A stretch of 64,000 bases of DNA from Quillaja saponaria. Lineage: Eukaryota; Streptophyta; Magnoliopsida; Fabales; Quillajaceae. The notes under the pieces are model-generated. The model was not told where the DNA came from, did no database searches, and worked only from the letters and a program-made list of their open reading frames with translations. Where the stretch lies: contig CM055614.1 in assembly GCA_029379385.1 (NCBI GenBank), positions 186,001 to 250,000 of the forward strand, in the 5' to 3' direction. Both the position numbers and the translations under genes were made by a program. Shown here piece by piece: positions 11,052-24,516 of this stretch; within the stretch, counting starts at the first letter, position 1, and every line of letters begins with the position of its first letter.

Positions 11052-13918
11052 ATGGGAGAGAAAGAAAACGTCATCAAAGAGGAAGAGAACTGGAGGAGGC
11101 AGGAGCGCTTTCCGTCGAAGCTCGCGGATGCCTGCTCAGCCATCGTCTCCTCTATTCATTTCTGCTCGAGTACGTTAAGAATTTTTGGTTTATGAACTAT
11201 TTATTTGTGAAAATCTTAGCTAGTTTAGGAACTTCCATGATTTAAAGGTTTCTGAATTGCTTATTCAATGGTGGTGGAAAAATATGGTATACTTTTCTTT
11301 CAATCTTCGTGACGTAACGTAGATTCAAATATATATTAGTCTTATACGGTCGCGTTGGAGCTCATAAATCACCAAGCCAAAATATAGGAAAGAAATTACT
11401 TTCTACTATTTGCTTTAATTTTAAGTAGAGGAATATCATAATGAGAATCACTTTTATGCTATGCAGAAGAACTCATCGAACTTAAGTTTGTGTAATGATT
11501 TCATGATTATAGCTTTTCCAAAGCTCGTATAGTAGCTGTCTTTCATTTGTGATTGTGTCGCTGAGATTTTCAAGTAGGCCAAAACTAGTTGAGATTTTCA
11601 ATTTTCTTGGACTCCAAGAGGTAGAAAAGAGAAAACGCTTCCAATACCTAAGACCACTGCTTAAAAGTTAGGTTGCTGTGGTAGCACACTTCTTTTTTTT
11701 TTTTATAAGAATTTAATAAAAGAAGTAAGAGCATTTAAATTTCTTCAGTTTTCAAACATACCTGAGAAGAAATTGAGGCCTGGGGTGAGAGCTCTGTGAA
11801 TGGAGAATGGATGGCATATATAGGAGTCTTTCACCACTTGCACTGGAATGTTGCGGATTGTAACTGATGCGGCAATTAATTGTCTACAGGTACCTTATTT
11901 GTATTTATTTGGTAAATAAATATTGTGAATTCCTCCTTGACAAAGATGTTCAAGCGTTGAGATTTAAATTGTTTTAGATGCTGGATTTATATGGATATTA
12001 TTATTGGCTGTAGGCTGAGTTTAAACTTGAAATATATTCTGGAAAACAGATTTGATTAGATTTTTAGTTGCACAGGACACTCATTTTGTTTGGTTTTAGC
12101 TGAAGTTATTATAACGTATAAATATCATTACTATTATAAACTCATATACTTGTGCAATCCAATTATTGCTTATGTGCATTATTGCTAAGAGATATTATTT
12201 GTTTCCTTCCATTCTGAGGCTCAAGCTTTGTTGTTATCAGCATATTATTTTTTGTACATTGGTGTATCCAATCAGTAGTGTTGTTTCTCTCTTTTTAGAT
12301 TTACTTTTTCTTTCCTTCCGGTACTGAAAAAAGTTATGGTACCTTGACCTTTATGGTAATCAAATATCAAACAGAGGTGCAGCTGCGCTTAAGCTGTTCC
12401 CCAACTTGAGCTTCCTAATTCTAGCTTGGACGAGTGTTACAAAGTTCCCTAACTTATCATCTCTTAAATGCTTAAACATAAGTAGCTGTACTATTGATTC
12501 TATACTCGAGGAAAATGGTGATAAAGCATCTTTAGAAAAGCTGATTCTCTCTGGTTATGCATTCATATATGGGGCTGAACCCATATTATATGTAAAAACA
12601 AATTTCTTAATCTTTATGGTTGTATCTCACACTTACACCGCTAGTTTATGTTTCTTGCATAACATGAAAGATATGAAGTATCTAGATCTCACCTCTTGCA
12701 TGGTTGGAGATGATTCCTTAGAACTTGTTGCAGGGATAGGAGCAAACCTGAAGAATTTAAATCTCGGCGGCACTAGAATCAGCTCTGAGGAAGTAGGGAG
12801 TTTAGTTGGTCATGTTCCAAATCTCGAAAATTTATCATAATCTCAAACACAGGTGAATGAGGCTGCCATCTTTTATCTCAACATGATTGCTTTATTAAAG
12901 GTTATCAACCAAAGCAATACAAACATCAAAGGTATAACATACTCAGCAAAACTATTAATATTGTTTCATTTATTTAGTCTTTTGTTGTGCACTGACTGAA
13001 TTGTAATGGAACTGTATTTTATACATGCCACATCTGCCAGCTCCAGCCACAAGTGATGAACTTCTTGTTACTGAAAGCTTCTTGGTAAGAAAGCATGTGT
13101 TGGAAGGGGTTGGGAATTGGGATTTATATATATGTGATATTTTATTTAATCCTGCCTGTTTCTCCTATTTCAGGATAAAATGAGTATACTATAGACTGCA
13201 AATACAGACATAAATAGCATATATGTCATGATATGATTGCTCATCTGCTTGTTATTCTTTTTTTCTTTTTTCTTTTTTTATTTGGCTTGTCTTAGAGTTG
13301 CTTTGTGCTGAGATTGATTGATTTTCCATTGTGTGGTTTTCATAGAGTGCAATGAATTTAAATAACTATTTCCAAGAAATTATGAGGGTTGCAGTTACAT
13401 ATGAAACTGGCAGGGTTGGATCATTGCTGTTGTGGTTTTATAAAGAATCACATTGGCTTACTAGGATATCTTTTCCCCCAGAAGAGTAGCAAGCTTAAAA
13501 GCTCCCGTACATTTTATTATTAAATGACTTCATTTTTGCTAGGATACTCACGAGTATCTATTACACTTTCAATATAATGTTTATGTGGTGCATTACTTAT
13601 TATTAAATATTAATCTTAAATCGTGATATTTTCTTTTATTCTCCCTTGTTCATAGTTGCTTTAGTTTGTCATTTGTGATTGGCATATTCACTTCTGGACT
13701 CTCAGGTTTTAATCAATTGGGCGGATCCCCTTTATCAAGCTTCCCACGGTTTAGCTATTTATCTCTTAGAAGTGCTTCACGTACAGATGTCTCACACAGC
13801 TAATTCCCAAGCTGACAAATCTCAGTGGTTGTCCGATTACGGGCTTCATATGTTTAAACCTCCTGCAACCTTGGAAACCGGACCTCAGTGGAAAATTGGG
13901 TTCTATTATCCTTCCTGA
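11052..13918 (+). pseudogene. Decayed leucine-rich-repeat (RNI-like) protein gene
   Basis: Remnant of a plant LRR protein with several degraded exons. The N-terminal part (11052-11170) reads in two frames: ENWRRQERFPSKLADAC in one, then SHRLLYSFLLEYVK in another, where relatives have one continuous frame. At about 11795-11890, EWMAYIGVFHHLH and NVADC are followed by a stop, and TDAAINCLQ resumes in another frame. The best-kept exon (about 12375-12936) encodes LRRs such as MKYLDLTSC and NLKNLNLGGTRI, is cut by TAA at 12838-12840, and continues in the same frame as LRR (EAAIFYLN, NTNIKG) to a splice donor. The C-terminal part (about 13700-13917) shows YLSLRSASRTDVS out of frame with HMFKPPATLE. 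Several middle repeats are missing. I recall intact relatives as about 580-residue LRR proteins, At4g23840-like. Confidence 0.85.
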
Positions 13919-14677
13919 TTACAGTTAATATCAAGGACTATGCAAGCGAGAATAAAGATAGGAGACAACGATATGCCTCCATTTTTTATTGGTACTGATA
14001 TTCTCCATAATCTTTTAGAGCGCTGATTTTAATGGACTGTCTAATTTTTGGTTAAATGTTCTTTCAATAGGTCAGAGATTGAAATAATGAAATATAGCTG
14101 AGGCTACTCCCCATCTGTACGTGAAAGAGGCAGCAGCGCCCTGACGACTGAAAGATGGATCTTAACTGGTCAGTCAATTAATAGTTATGCCACGGTGAAT
14201 TCTAGAAGTCATAATTTTAAAGCAAGTCTAACAAATTTATAAGGTTAAGTTTTGAACTAGTCGATATAGTCCAAAAAATACAAAACTAGGAAATAGTATA
14301 TGAAAATAAATATGCCAAAAATCAAAAGGATCCTGCAGAGTACAGCAAGTGTACATAAAGCTAGAATAACAAACAATTGGAGCGTAAGATAATCCATTCT
14401 TAAAAAAATAATAAAATATTACCGTTCCCGTCAAAAAAATCAGAAATAATAAACGGAGAGAGGAAATGTTCATGGTGTTCAAAAGTTTGAACCTATAGTA
14501 CACTATTTAAGCGTGTTTTTGTAATATTGTACAGTTCCGTCACGAAACAGGTGCACAACTACACATTGGGTGTATCTGTCTGCTGGCTACGGATAAGCAC
14601 ATATTCAAAAGATTAAAGAAGTACAACCACATTGTTAAAAGAAAGATAATCTCTGGTACGAGCTTCGCATCAATCTG
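13919..14677. other. Intergenic, no gene seen
   Basis: AT-rich sequence between the LRR pseudogene and the last exon of the acyl-CoA synthetase. The open frame at 14237-14503 (minus) is hydrophobic low-complexity sequence and is not supported. Confidence 0.6.
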
Positions 14678-17600
14678 TCAAGCACTGGGTGGTTTGCTTC
14701 CACTCTTGTACATGTTATCAATGATATTCTGTTCATAATATTTGAGTCAGTAATTGCTGCATTACTTTATGTGTTGTGTGCGCGTGTCGTCTAAATCATC
14801 TATAGCTATCATTTTGAATAAGGTACTCAAATTAAAAGAGTGCAGGGGTAACCGCTAAGATGAATCATCTGGACCAATTAAGATACTTACATTACATGAA
14901 TCAACTCAAAAAATATAACCACCCAAATTGCACGTAGCTATCATTTTGAATAGATGTTTATACTACAAGAATTTTTCTTTGTTTCTAAAGCTTTCACAAA
15001 TATTTCTTAAATTAAAAAATTAATAATAAAAAATTCTATGATCTTATTATTATAAGATATGATTTTAGTATTTATATATATTTGTCATTAATTTTAATGT
15101 AAATGTTAAGCTCAGGAAAAAAATTTAAAAATATTATTTTTAAAAACGATCAAATTAAAATTTTAAATTTTGCTCATATAGAGCTGATAGACCACCTACT
15201 CGATGAGCTCATGGGAACTAGGATATCAAGTTGTCTCACTAAAGCCACACATCATGCTGCTATTTATAGTAATTATAAACCACACCAACACAGGATATGG
15301 ATTCTCACAACAATCCACTTATTCCCGAACAAAGCACATTTAGATTTGGCTTGGTAAAACGGAAAGTAGCATATAAGAAAAACCAAGGAATTAGTACCTG
15401 GTAATATTTAAGCAGCTGGGGCCTCTTCTTCTTGTAAGTTGGAGTTATAAGGTCGCGTTCCATGTCAAATGGCACAGGATCAAGATGAACTGCTCTTATA
15501 AATTCAAAGCCTTTCAACTGCAAACAATATTTAGAATCCACAGGCTTCAGAATTCAGTATTCACGGGTCAGAAAGTTATTGTATTGACAATAAAATTAAG
15601 GGATTTAAGAGAACAGGAACCTTCTTTTCTTTAGCAATCTTCGTGAGTTCTCCAAGTAAGTAATCTTTGGCCCTAGAATTACTACAGAGAGAATTGAAGT
15701 CACCAGTTACACCATTCTCTTCGGCCCAGTGCTCGAGTGCTTGAACATTGGGGTTAACAACTGCGACAAGGAAGGACTCAAAGCTGTTTCCATATATCCA
15801 TATCTGAAATAGGATCAAGGGTGTAAAGTTAGTAAGTTTTTGTCTATGATGTGAAGCACACTACTTTTATGCCAAAAAAAGCAATAAGACCAATAATAAT
15901 TCCATTTATGCCTACATATTTTTAAAAGTTTTCGTTGAATTACTTTTTTCAGACTTCTCTTTTGGGTCTTGAATTTATATTAAAAAAACCCTTTTTCTTT
16001 TCTTAATACAAGTACTTAAATTTCACTTCTCCAAACATTCAGTATTTATTGTTTTTGCTGTCCAAAGGGAAAAAAAAAAATATCAGCTGCAGAATCTATA
16101 AAGCATACCGAGTCAATAGCAGAAACAAGACCATACATGTTCTCCAGGTTTTCAACTGCAACATATTCTCCCTGTGAAAGCTTAAAAATATTCTTCTTCC
16201 GGTCAATAATTTTCATGCTTCCATCAGGTTGCCACTCACCAATATCCCCTGATCAAGAGATCATCATGAACATTTGAACCTAGCAGTTTCACAAGGGGTC
16301 TAAACTTCACTTAAGAAAACACTAATATGAGACAAACCTGTATGGAACCACCCATCAATCAGAACCTCTTTGGTGAGGTCTTCACGTTTATAGTATCCTG
16401 AAAACACTGTTTTTCCCTTAATACAAATTTCTCCTCTTGGTGTGCTTGAGAGAGCATCATATCCCATTTCAGGAACAGATTCTAGGCACACATCCACGTT
16501 TGGTACAGGAGGGCCCACTGTACCAAGCATAGACAGTTCATTTGGTAGCGAGACAAATGATCCCGCACAGGTTTCTGTCAGACCTATAATTATTAAAGAG
16601 TAAATAATTAAGTTCATTCCTAATAGCATTATTTGCAATACAGTGCAGGCCAAGGAACTATATACATATATAACAGAGTGGACGAGTAGATTGTGAACTT
16701 AAAACAATAGCATACCATATCCTTGTAGAACATGAGCACATGCCACAACCCGTAGAAAACCTTCTACATGGGTAGAAAGAGGTGCTGCTCCAGACAGGAT
16801 GAGCCGTACATTCCCCCCTAAACCTTGCTTAACCTGAGTAAGCAAAAAAAAACCAAATGAGTCCGAATACCACAACAATCTGGTTATGGTAACTGTTCAT
16901 GATAAGGTGGTGGGAAGAAATAAGGATTAATCTTTCACTACCTTATCAAAGACAATTTTGTCAGAAATGGGAGATGCTTCCTCATGCGTATGCCCCTTCT
17001 TCATGTTATGCAACTTGCTGTAGGAAATTTTCAATACAAATTAAAAGAGGACGGAAATAATAGCAATGGAAAGTGGCATGACATGAAAATTTTACATAAG
17101 GCAACAAAATCTTAATCCTGTTATGCAAAAGTAGATTTAGTTAGAAATGATTTATTTTTAATTCACATTTCATCAAATTTATGAGAAAAAAGAATGACCA
17201 CAAATTACAAGTACATTGCATTTTGATAAAGCCACAAGTAATTAGAGACATCATACTAGACTTACTAGGAGTAAGCAAAATTAAACATTGTCTTCTTTAT
17301 GAAGCCTCCTGCAGAAACTTTCTGTGTCAAACCTGAAACCCAATAGAACATTTATGACAACGTATTAGATTATATAGAAATCTTCTGATGGATATGGTAT
17401 ACAATTTACCCTGAAAAATAAGGAAAGCAGAAAAAAGAAGAGAAAACAGGTAAAAGGCTGCTTCACTGATTCCTTATAAAATAGATAAGGTGGCACCCTA
17501 CTGCAGAGCAAGTATTTCTCTAACCTTATCATTTAAGATATGAAAAGTAGAACTGACTAGCTAGCACATTCAGCAAAAGGGAGTTTACCTGAGTAAACTC

Positions 17601-20600
17601 TATCAAGCACACGGGGAACAGCACAGAAGATAGAAGGTTTTAGCACCGCAATGTCTTCAAGTAATAATTTAACATCCTGCAGTTGTTGCATCAGTAATTA
17701 ATATACAAAACAAGGAATTTTTTATTTTTATTTTGTAATATTGGATCTTTATTTTGGGAGAGAAAACTTAGCAACTATACCCACCCCACGCCAGAACCCT
17801 ATCGAGGCACCGTGCCATATAAATAACTCCTCAATCACTCGGTCGAAGATATGTGCAAGGGGAAGATAAGAAAGGTATACATCCTTATCATGCAACTGTG
17901 AACCAATAAAAAAAGAAGCAGAGAAGAAAAAAGAAGTTAATAAGAATTCAGAACTCATAAATTAAAAGAAATCAGCTAAAACTCTCAAATAAGATAACCA
18001 CCACTTATAACAGAACTGTTTATTAGTGAAATCCAGAAGCCAGAGAAGGAAATTTACTCTTTCATTTACACTCTCCAATAGACACTTCACCCCAGCTAAA
18101 AGTGTGATGATGCTCTCGTTGGATATCATCACTCCCTTGGGGTCACCAGTTGTTCCACTAGTGTACATAATAGTACAGATGTCACTTTTCTTTTTCACAG
18201 GAAGGTCAAACTTTTCATCTTGACCCTGAGGGATAAAGATCCAAACTTACATTAGAGTTAATAACTATGAATGGATTATAGAAGCATACGAAAGGAAATG
18301 CAATTACTACATGTTCATGATTTTAGACTAAGCATCTGCAAAATAATTTGAATTATGTGTGTATTGGTAATTCACCAATTATATCTAGGACGAGGGAAAA
18401 CACATTCTACTGTCTAGAATAATACTGTTATTTTTAACATGATATAAGAAAGGAGTAAGCTTCATGTCAAATTTTACAACTGAACAAGATAGATGAACAA
18501 TGAGGAGAATTATAGTTCAAAACCAACCACTTGCAGAAATTCATCCCATGAATATATTGCTAACCCGAACTTCTCAACTTCTTCCCTTTGTTCAGGTGTA
18601 ACCTTGCCAAAGCTCACAAGGGCTACATACAGAAATGCAAGTTCTTAGTGGTAGAATCTAGGCCAAAATATATCAGAAAGTTAGTGCAACTTACTTTTCA
18701 GGTACTTCGTTGCATTAGGAAATGTCTTCAACAACTGAAAAGTCACAAAATAAAATACATATAAGCCAAAAAATTACCAGTGCATGCAATATGATCTTGA
18801 ATCAATGATATGCAGAGCACGTGTACCTCAGGAATCTTCTTTTCCTCTACAAATGCAACTGAAACCTCTGCATGGCATATGATAAATTCTATGGCGCCAG
18901 CACCTAGATCATATATATGAAGGGGTGTTAATTCAAGACAGCATCAGGCAAAATACTTATTTAGATATAGGTAATTGCAAATACATTTTATAACTTTATA
19001 AATAAATTTCAAAACACTTCATTCATTACAGAGTACGAGGAAGGAATACAATAAACTGGCATAAATCAATCAGGTTGTGGTTCAGTTAAAAAAAAAAACA
19101 CATGCATATGTAGAAAGATGACAAAGGGGGAATATCTACCTAAAGTATCATATAGAGGAACGCAGTAGAGCCCATGAGCATTGCAGGCCTGCATTGTTGC
19201 AGCATTGATCATAAAGGTCAAGACACAAAACAAAATAGTTCAGAAACATCAAGGAAATTACTGCTAAGCAGCAAAAGATGTGCATCATGTTAAATAAATA
19301 AATAATCACTGAAAGAGCTACATTATGTAAGATTCCATAAAATAAATAAAAGTTGACCTACAAAAGTTTTGTTCTCCTTAAGACAAAAATTGATGTTATA
19401 ACAATTACTAGCACCAAATACAATCGAAAATTAAATAGTATTGTGAACAATGATATTACAGTGAATGGAGATTTATTTGTGAACGAGATAAAGAAGATAG
19501 TAGAAAGAACAGAATGGAGTATTCAAGAGAGGAGAAGATAAAAAAGAACAAAAGAACATCCCGAATTGCAGTACCTCCATGCTCATAATCCACTCTGGAC
19601 AATTGGCACCATATATACCACACTTTACGCCCTGCAACCAGTAATATGTACATTTAAAGTTAAAACAAAGAAATAGCAAGTAATGATACTATACAAAATG
19701 CTAAGTAAATGTAATGCTAATTAAGCAGTTCACAGAACATTACAGTAGTTGGATAAAAAGGAACGCAGGAACCTCCTTTTGAGGGCTTTGAAATAATGAT
19801 TCTCAACCCACCTGGGCTCAAACTATTTCAAGCTGTCATGTTTTCTAATCCATTGCCCCGACAAATTTGAGCTACCCATGCAGATAAGCGCTCTTATTAA
19901 GAACATATTTTTTTAATTATAAAATAGCAGAGTTTTCAGTAGTTTTGGTCTAAAACATCAATCGAATTTTTTTGTTCAAGATATAAAGTTACATAACAAT
20001 GCAATCTATAACACCAAAAACCATCTTTATGCTATCTACTGTTTCTTAATCTTTTTTTTCTAGAAGAACTGAAAAACATGAAATAAAATTCCCAATAAGT
20101 CATCAGAAGTCTGAACCACACAGTATCATGTCATAATTGATATAATAATTAAAACAACTGCTACAAATAGGCTAAGAATTTCTGCAGTAAAATGCAAATT
20201 GACTTACTTCACCGAAACCACAACTGCGTAAGGAATTCCCGACTTTCACCACCAAGTCATATACTTCTTTGTAACTTTGCCACACATAATCACCAGGCTA
20301 CAATTCACAAATGCATACATACATCAGTCAAAACAGATAACAACAAAATGGCAAAGTAGCAACAAGGTCATTACATTATACCTTTCCATTCACAATTTCA
20401 CGGCGACCTAGCATTGGATTTCCCGGCCATCTCTCAACAGACATGCTGTAACAAGAAGGATGAAATAGTTATGGAGTCAGAACAAAAACAAATGCTCTTT
20501 TATCATTAAAAGTCTGCAAAATGAAGTACTTCCAAAGCAATTTCGTCAGTTGTATTCGCAGGATTTCAGTTCCAAATCAAGCAAAAGTCAAATCAAAAGT

Positions 20601-21064
20601 ATACAGACTTGATCCGATCGTATTGAGATTTTAAAATAGATATTGTTAATCAAAAGTATCTAGAAAACTCAGCTTCGTTTAACTACTCAGTTACAGTCAA
20701 AAAGAAATAATTTAACTAGTGAATGTTAAATGAAATAAAATTGATCAGTTTCGAGTTTAATTCTAATACAGTTTGTAAAGAATTAGATTCGCTTTTCTAT
20801 AAACCCTGTGAAAAAGAAAAAAAAGACACCGCTCACTCGACAATTGATTAACTGAGTTGACTATTATTTTACTACATTTTCACAGTTGACAAACAGAAGC
20901 TAATTTTCTCACCGGAAAACATCCCAGCAACTGTCAAGACCTTCAATCGGAGCCGGAAATCCATCCTTGGCGAAAAGGCTGCGATATACAGGACCGATCG
21001 ACGGCTTCCCATCCTTCGCTTCCTTTGCTTTCTCCACCTCAAAAATATATCTCTTCTGTGCCAT
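14678..21064 (-). CDS. LACS4: Long-chain acyl-CoA synthetase, LACS4 type
   Basis: Activates long-chain fatty acids to acyl-CoA with ATP and CoA. LACS4-type enzymes act at the ER in lipid export from plastids. Nineteen exons in phase give 663 residues (LACS4 is about 666): 21064-20913, 20445-20382, 20297-20208, 19631-19575, 19188-19140, 18903-18827, 18734-18695, 18622-18528, 18225-18058, 17895-17785, 17676-17589, 17332-17266, 17017-16942, 16833-16716, 16583-16338, 16248-16109, 15803-15621, 15517-15398, 14728-14678. The AMP-binding P-loop [11 protein letters not shown] is at 229-239, [10 protein letters not shown] follows, GYGLTE is present, and [15 protein letters not shown] (from about 515) carries the adenylation hinge. 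I chose [16 protein letters not shown] as the start because it matches LACS4. An in-frame ATG at 21100 would add 12 residues and arises from a local duplication. The final 17-codon exon, beginning NIIDNMYKS, is separated by a 0.67-kb intron. Confidence 0.95.
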
Positions 21065-21092
21065 ATTTCTCCACCTCAAAAATATATCTCTT
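21029..21092. repeat. 27-bp tandem repeat at the LACS4 start codon
   Basis: The 27 bases beginning TTTCTCCACCTCAAAAATAT occur at 21029-21055 and 21066-21092, with a period of 37. The first copy is inside LACS4 exon 1. The second lies just upstream of the start ATG and creates an in-frame upstream ATG (21100) with a 12-residue leader reading the same repeat in a different frame. Confidence 0.9.
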
Positions 21093-21100
21093 ACTGCCAA

Positions 21101-23835
21101 ATCTCAATCTGAAATTCACAATCCGATCGATCACCGCCTGCCTCTGCTACGGCTATGGGAAATGAATGCAAATTAATGTTAAGGTGAACTGTTTCCAGAG
21201 ACAGAGAAAATAAGGAGAAAAAAAAAAAAAAAGTTCAAAATATTAGGTGGTAGCAGGTTGCCAAAGTGGCTACTATGGTAAATTCAATGGCTTCTGTCCT
21301 TTAAGTTCTGCTTTCGTTTTTTTTTGAGAGATTGTGAGGCCAACTACAGTTTTGACTTGCACACAGAGAGAGAGGAGCAGGTTGTTCTGGTTGTTGAGAT
21401 ATGTAACAGAGATAAAAAGAAATGAAATTAGGTTTAGTATTGGTAGACCCTCTCAAATTCTAATTCTAATTCTAATTCTAAATACCAATTAGCTAGATCG
21501 GGCCGTCTATGGTGATGACTTTGAGTTTGGTCCCACATATTGTTGTCCATTGTCATTGGGTGATTTAGATCTGAGTATCCTCCCCAGTCCCCACGTTGTT
21601 GTTTGGCAATTTTATTTTTTTGAGAAATTTAACAAAATAAAAGTTAGTAAGAGGCGTGTGTGGTTTTTAAGTTTAAGAAACTAATTGAATATATCGAATA
21701 GGCTTATGTTTTATTGAAAAGTATATTCCAATAATTTATATGTTTTCTTTTTAAAAAAAGATGGCCATGCTTTTAATGCTAAAAGCGAAAGCAAATTGAA
21801 AAGAAGGAAAAGACATTTAATAATTTTACTAGGTTGGTAGCATTTTTATTATGAAAAATTATTTAAGGAAAGCGTTTGGTTTGCTAAGTGGGAGGAGAAA
21901 CCGTCCTAAATGGATTTAATTTACTCTTATGCCCTTTTCTGTTTTTGGGCCACAGAATGGGTAAATTCGGGAATTTATTTTTAATTTTTCTTCCTTTTCT
22001 GTCCAAATCCTCAGGTTTGTGGACGGATTGAAAAGCGTGAGAGCAGGGAAGTACAATAGCCACATTTCAGCTTCAATCTCCTCAAATTTTAAACCAATTT
22101 ATGGAATTACTTTATTACCCTTAACTTCCTATTTTCTTCTTTCCAAATCCCAAAAAAAAAACATAAGTTTAAATTGTCCCAGTTAATTTATTTTTTAGGC
22201 CAAATTACTTTCTGTGTCTTCACGGTTTTACTATTTTTCAAATGAGTTATTAAAAGAATCTCAATTGGATCACTATAATTTTATTTTAATTTTAATTAAA
22301 TTTCATATACCTATTCATCAAAATTTTATCAAAAATTATTGTATTTATGTGAAAATTTGATAAATATTAAAAATAACTATTCTCTTGTGTTATTTAATTG
22401 TTTAGATCTTTTTTTTGTTAGATACTTTTTATTTGTAAATTGTTAGAAATTCATGCATGAAATTTAATTAAAGGTAAAATAAAAAGATTCAATTAAAATT
22501 TTAAAATACAATGGCTCATTTAAAAAAATTAAACTATAAGAACCTTAAAATATAATTTGGCCTAATTTTTTAAATTTCATTAAACTTATAAATTAAACGA
22601 TAAGAAATAACTCTCTCCTTTGAAACTATTACTAGACATCAAGTAATTCTTCCGGGGCTTGTTTGTTGATTTATACTTGAACACGTCACATTTTTTTTTT
22701 CTTGCTACAATACCTGAAGATAACTCTCCTTTTTTTTTCTTTTTTTTTTTTGGTAAGAGTTACGAGGAACTTTCTCTGAAACTTCTAGAGAAGACTTGTA
22801 CCAAGTCTATAATACAATTCAAACCCCTATACCTTAATAGTCGTCCAAAGGTTATTGGCCAAGCAACGTACAAGACAATTCTATACACGTATTTATTAAT
22901 CTGAACGGTGGGAGTTGTAGACCGGTTGCTGTGGTATCAAGGACATCCTAACATTAAAGAAGTGGTCATGTTACGGACAGACATATTTAATACTTAGTAT
23001 AAAGGCATTTCAGTTTCTTCAATTCCTACGTACGTTATTACTTCTGAGGTCCCTCGGCTTCATATCAAATTGAATCCAATATATTTTGGCCCGAGGCTTA
23101 CATCTTTAATACATTGGAGGCCCAATCAAGTAAGAAAATGCAGTGCCAGTTCGTTATCAACAGCTAAAACTGAAAAGTCACTATCATAAAGCTCCAAATT
23201 CTGAAATAATAGCTAGATGTTTGAATTTTTTTTTTTAAATTAATAAATGATTTGTTTCACTTTATATGTGAATATATATATATATATATTTTGAATTGAT
23301 TAAACAGTACTACTGTTTAAACTAGAAGATTGCTTGTTATAACAAAGTTACCGATGACTAAATTTTCAGATAGCCTGTGTTTAAATATCCAAATTAAATG
23401 CGCGAAGAAAACAAGTGATGCTATATATTGAGAAATGAGTACTGCCAATTTCAATGACATAATGAGAACAATTTTATTTGAAACCTGCTACCCATACCCA
23501 ACAATCTAAGTGGCTCCTTATTTAATTTTATTTTGCAACTAGAAGATTAGACAACAAGTATCAGCAGGCTCTCCAGTCTGAAACGATCCCTATTTAGTTG
23601 ATGTCCGTAGTCCACAGTCACCCGCTTTCATCTCTTTTAATCAAATACTGCATGCATGGTACACACAAAACTAAATTTAGGTCCGACTATGTCTAAGATT
23701 TATGAAGTATCCCACATTTCAAGATAAATCGTTTCTACAGAAAACTGTTCTTGCAATTTAAGTGGGAATAAATAGTAAATCAATTATTTACCAAAAAGTT
23801 ATTTCAATTGCATGAAGATTGTATAAGAAGGAGGT
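21101..23835. other. Intergenic between LACS4 and the LTP gene
   Basis: The first few hundred bases are the LACS4 upstream region and contain a (TTCTAA)n hexamer microsatellite at about 21455-21480. The rest is AT-rich, with long T runs at 22689-22751 and an (AT)n microsatellite at 23272-23289. Open frames here, such as 22659-22904, consist largely of translated T runs. No gene seen. Confidence 0.6.
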
Positions 23836-24177
23836 TTACCGTGAACAATTGAGATTGCTTGAGATGGGTGGTAGATTTTCAGACGCCCCACAGTAATTAG
23901 GAAGGGAAGGGATGAGCGAAAAATCAATGGGGCCAACCGATGGTACCGCTTGAAGAATGCACTCACACATGGCCTGCCTATCTTTCTTCTGGTTTGAGAA
24001 CTTGCTAAGATACCTCACACCATCGCAACAAGTGTTTGGGGGCTTGGCCTCCCTTTTGCTCAGATATGAAATGCAAGGACTCAACCGAGAGATTACTGTC
24101 TGGCACGAGGGTCCACCAATGGCCGAGTACTCCATGAACATAAGTGCAATGGCTAAAACTAGAACTAGGCGAGCCAT
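23836..24177 (-). CDS. Non-specific lipid transfer protein (8-Cys, type I-like)
   Basis: Small secreted lipid-binding protein of 113 residues. The signal peptide is about 1-22 (MARLVLVLAIALMF). The eight-cysteine motif is complete: C25, C35, C50-C51, C71-x-C73, C96, C111, in the C-C-CC-CxC-C-C order that forms the four disulfides of the hydrophobic tunnel. The frame is one uninterrupted exon ending NLNCSR-stop. The stop overlaps a plausible splice donor (CGG-TAAAC, G|GTAAAC), and many plant nsLTP genes have an intron exactly here, so one or two final residues may come from a downstream exon. A TATA-like TATATAA lies about 95 bases upstream (24271-24277, minus sense). It falls in the block of genes not present in the Arabidopsis syntenic order. 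Confidence 0.9.
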   Translation of the reverse strand: MARLVLVLAIALMFMEYSAIGGPSCQTVISRLSPCISYLSKREAKPPNTCCDGVRYLSKFSNQKKDRQAMCECILQAVPSVGPIDFSLIPSLPNYCGASENLPPISSNLNCSR

Positions 24178-24270
24178 AATTTTGCTTTTAATTAGTTAAG
24201 CTTTGGTTCATTAAAACTTGAGCGGAGCTAAGTATATTTGTGTGTGCTTGGTGATAATAATCAGTGTAAT

Positions 24271-24277
24271 TTATATA
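24271..24277 (-). promoter_or_regulatory. TATA box of the LTP gene
   Basis: On the minus strand the sequence reads TTATATAAATT, about 95 bases before the LTP start codon. That is the usual distance for a TATA box with a short leader. Confidence 0.5.
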
Positions 24278-24516
24278 AGAATGTTTAACATAATAACTAA
24301 TCATGTAAATCACATGACCTCATAGTAAGGGTAACTGCCTTTCACTGGATTCAACCACGCCAGAAAATGTTTTGTTCATTGAACAGGATTTAAACCACAC
24401 AAATCTTAGGCATTAAATTAAACAGATAAGCTATAACGCTCATTAAATATATATTAAGCCTCCATTTTCTTTGCATGAGTATAACTCTATTTTGTTGATT
24501 AATTAATGACAGTAAA

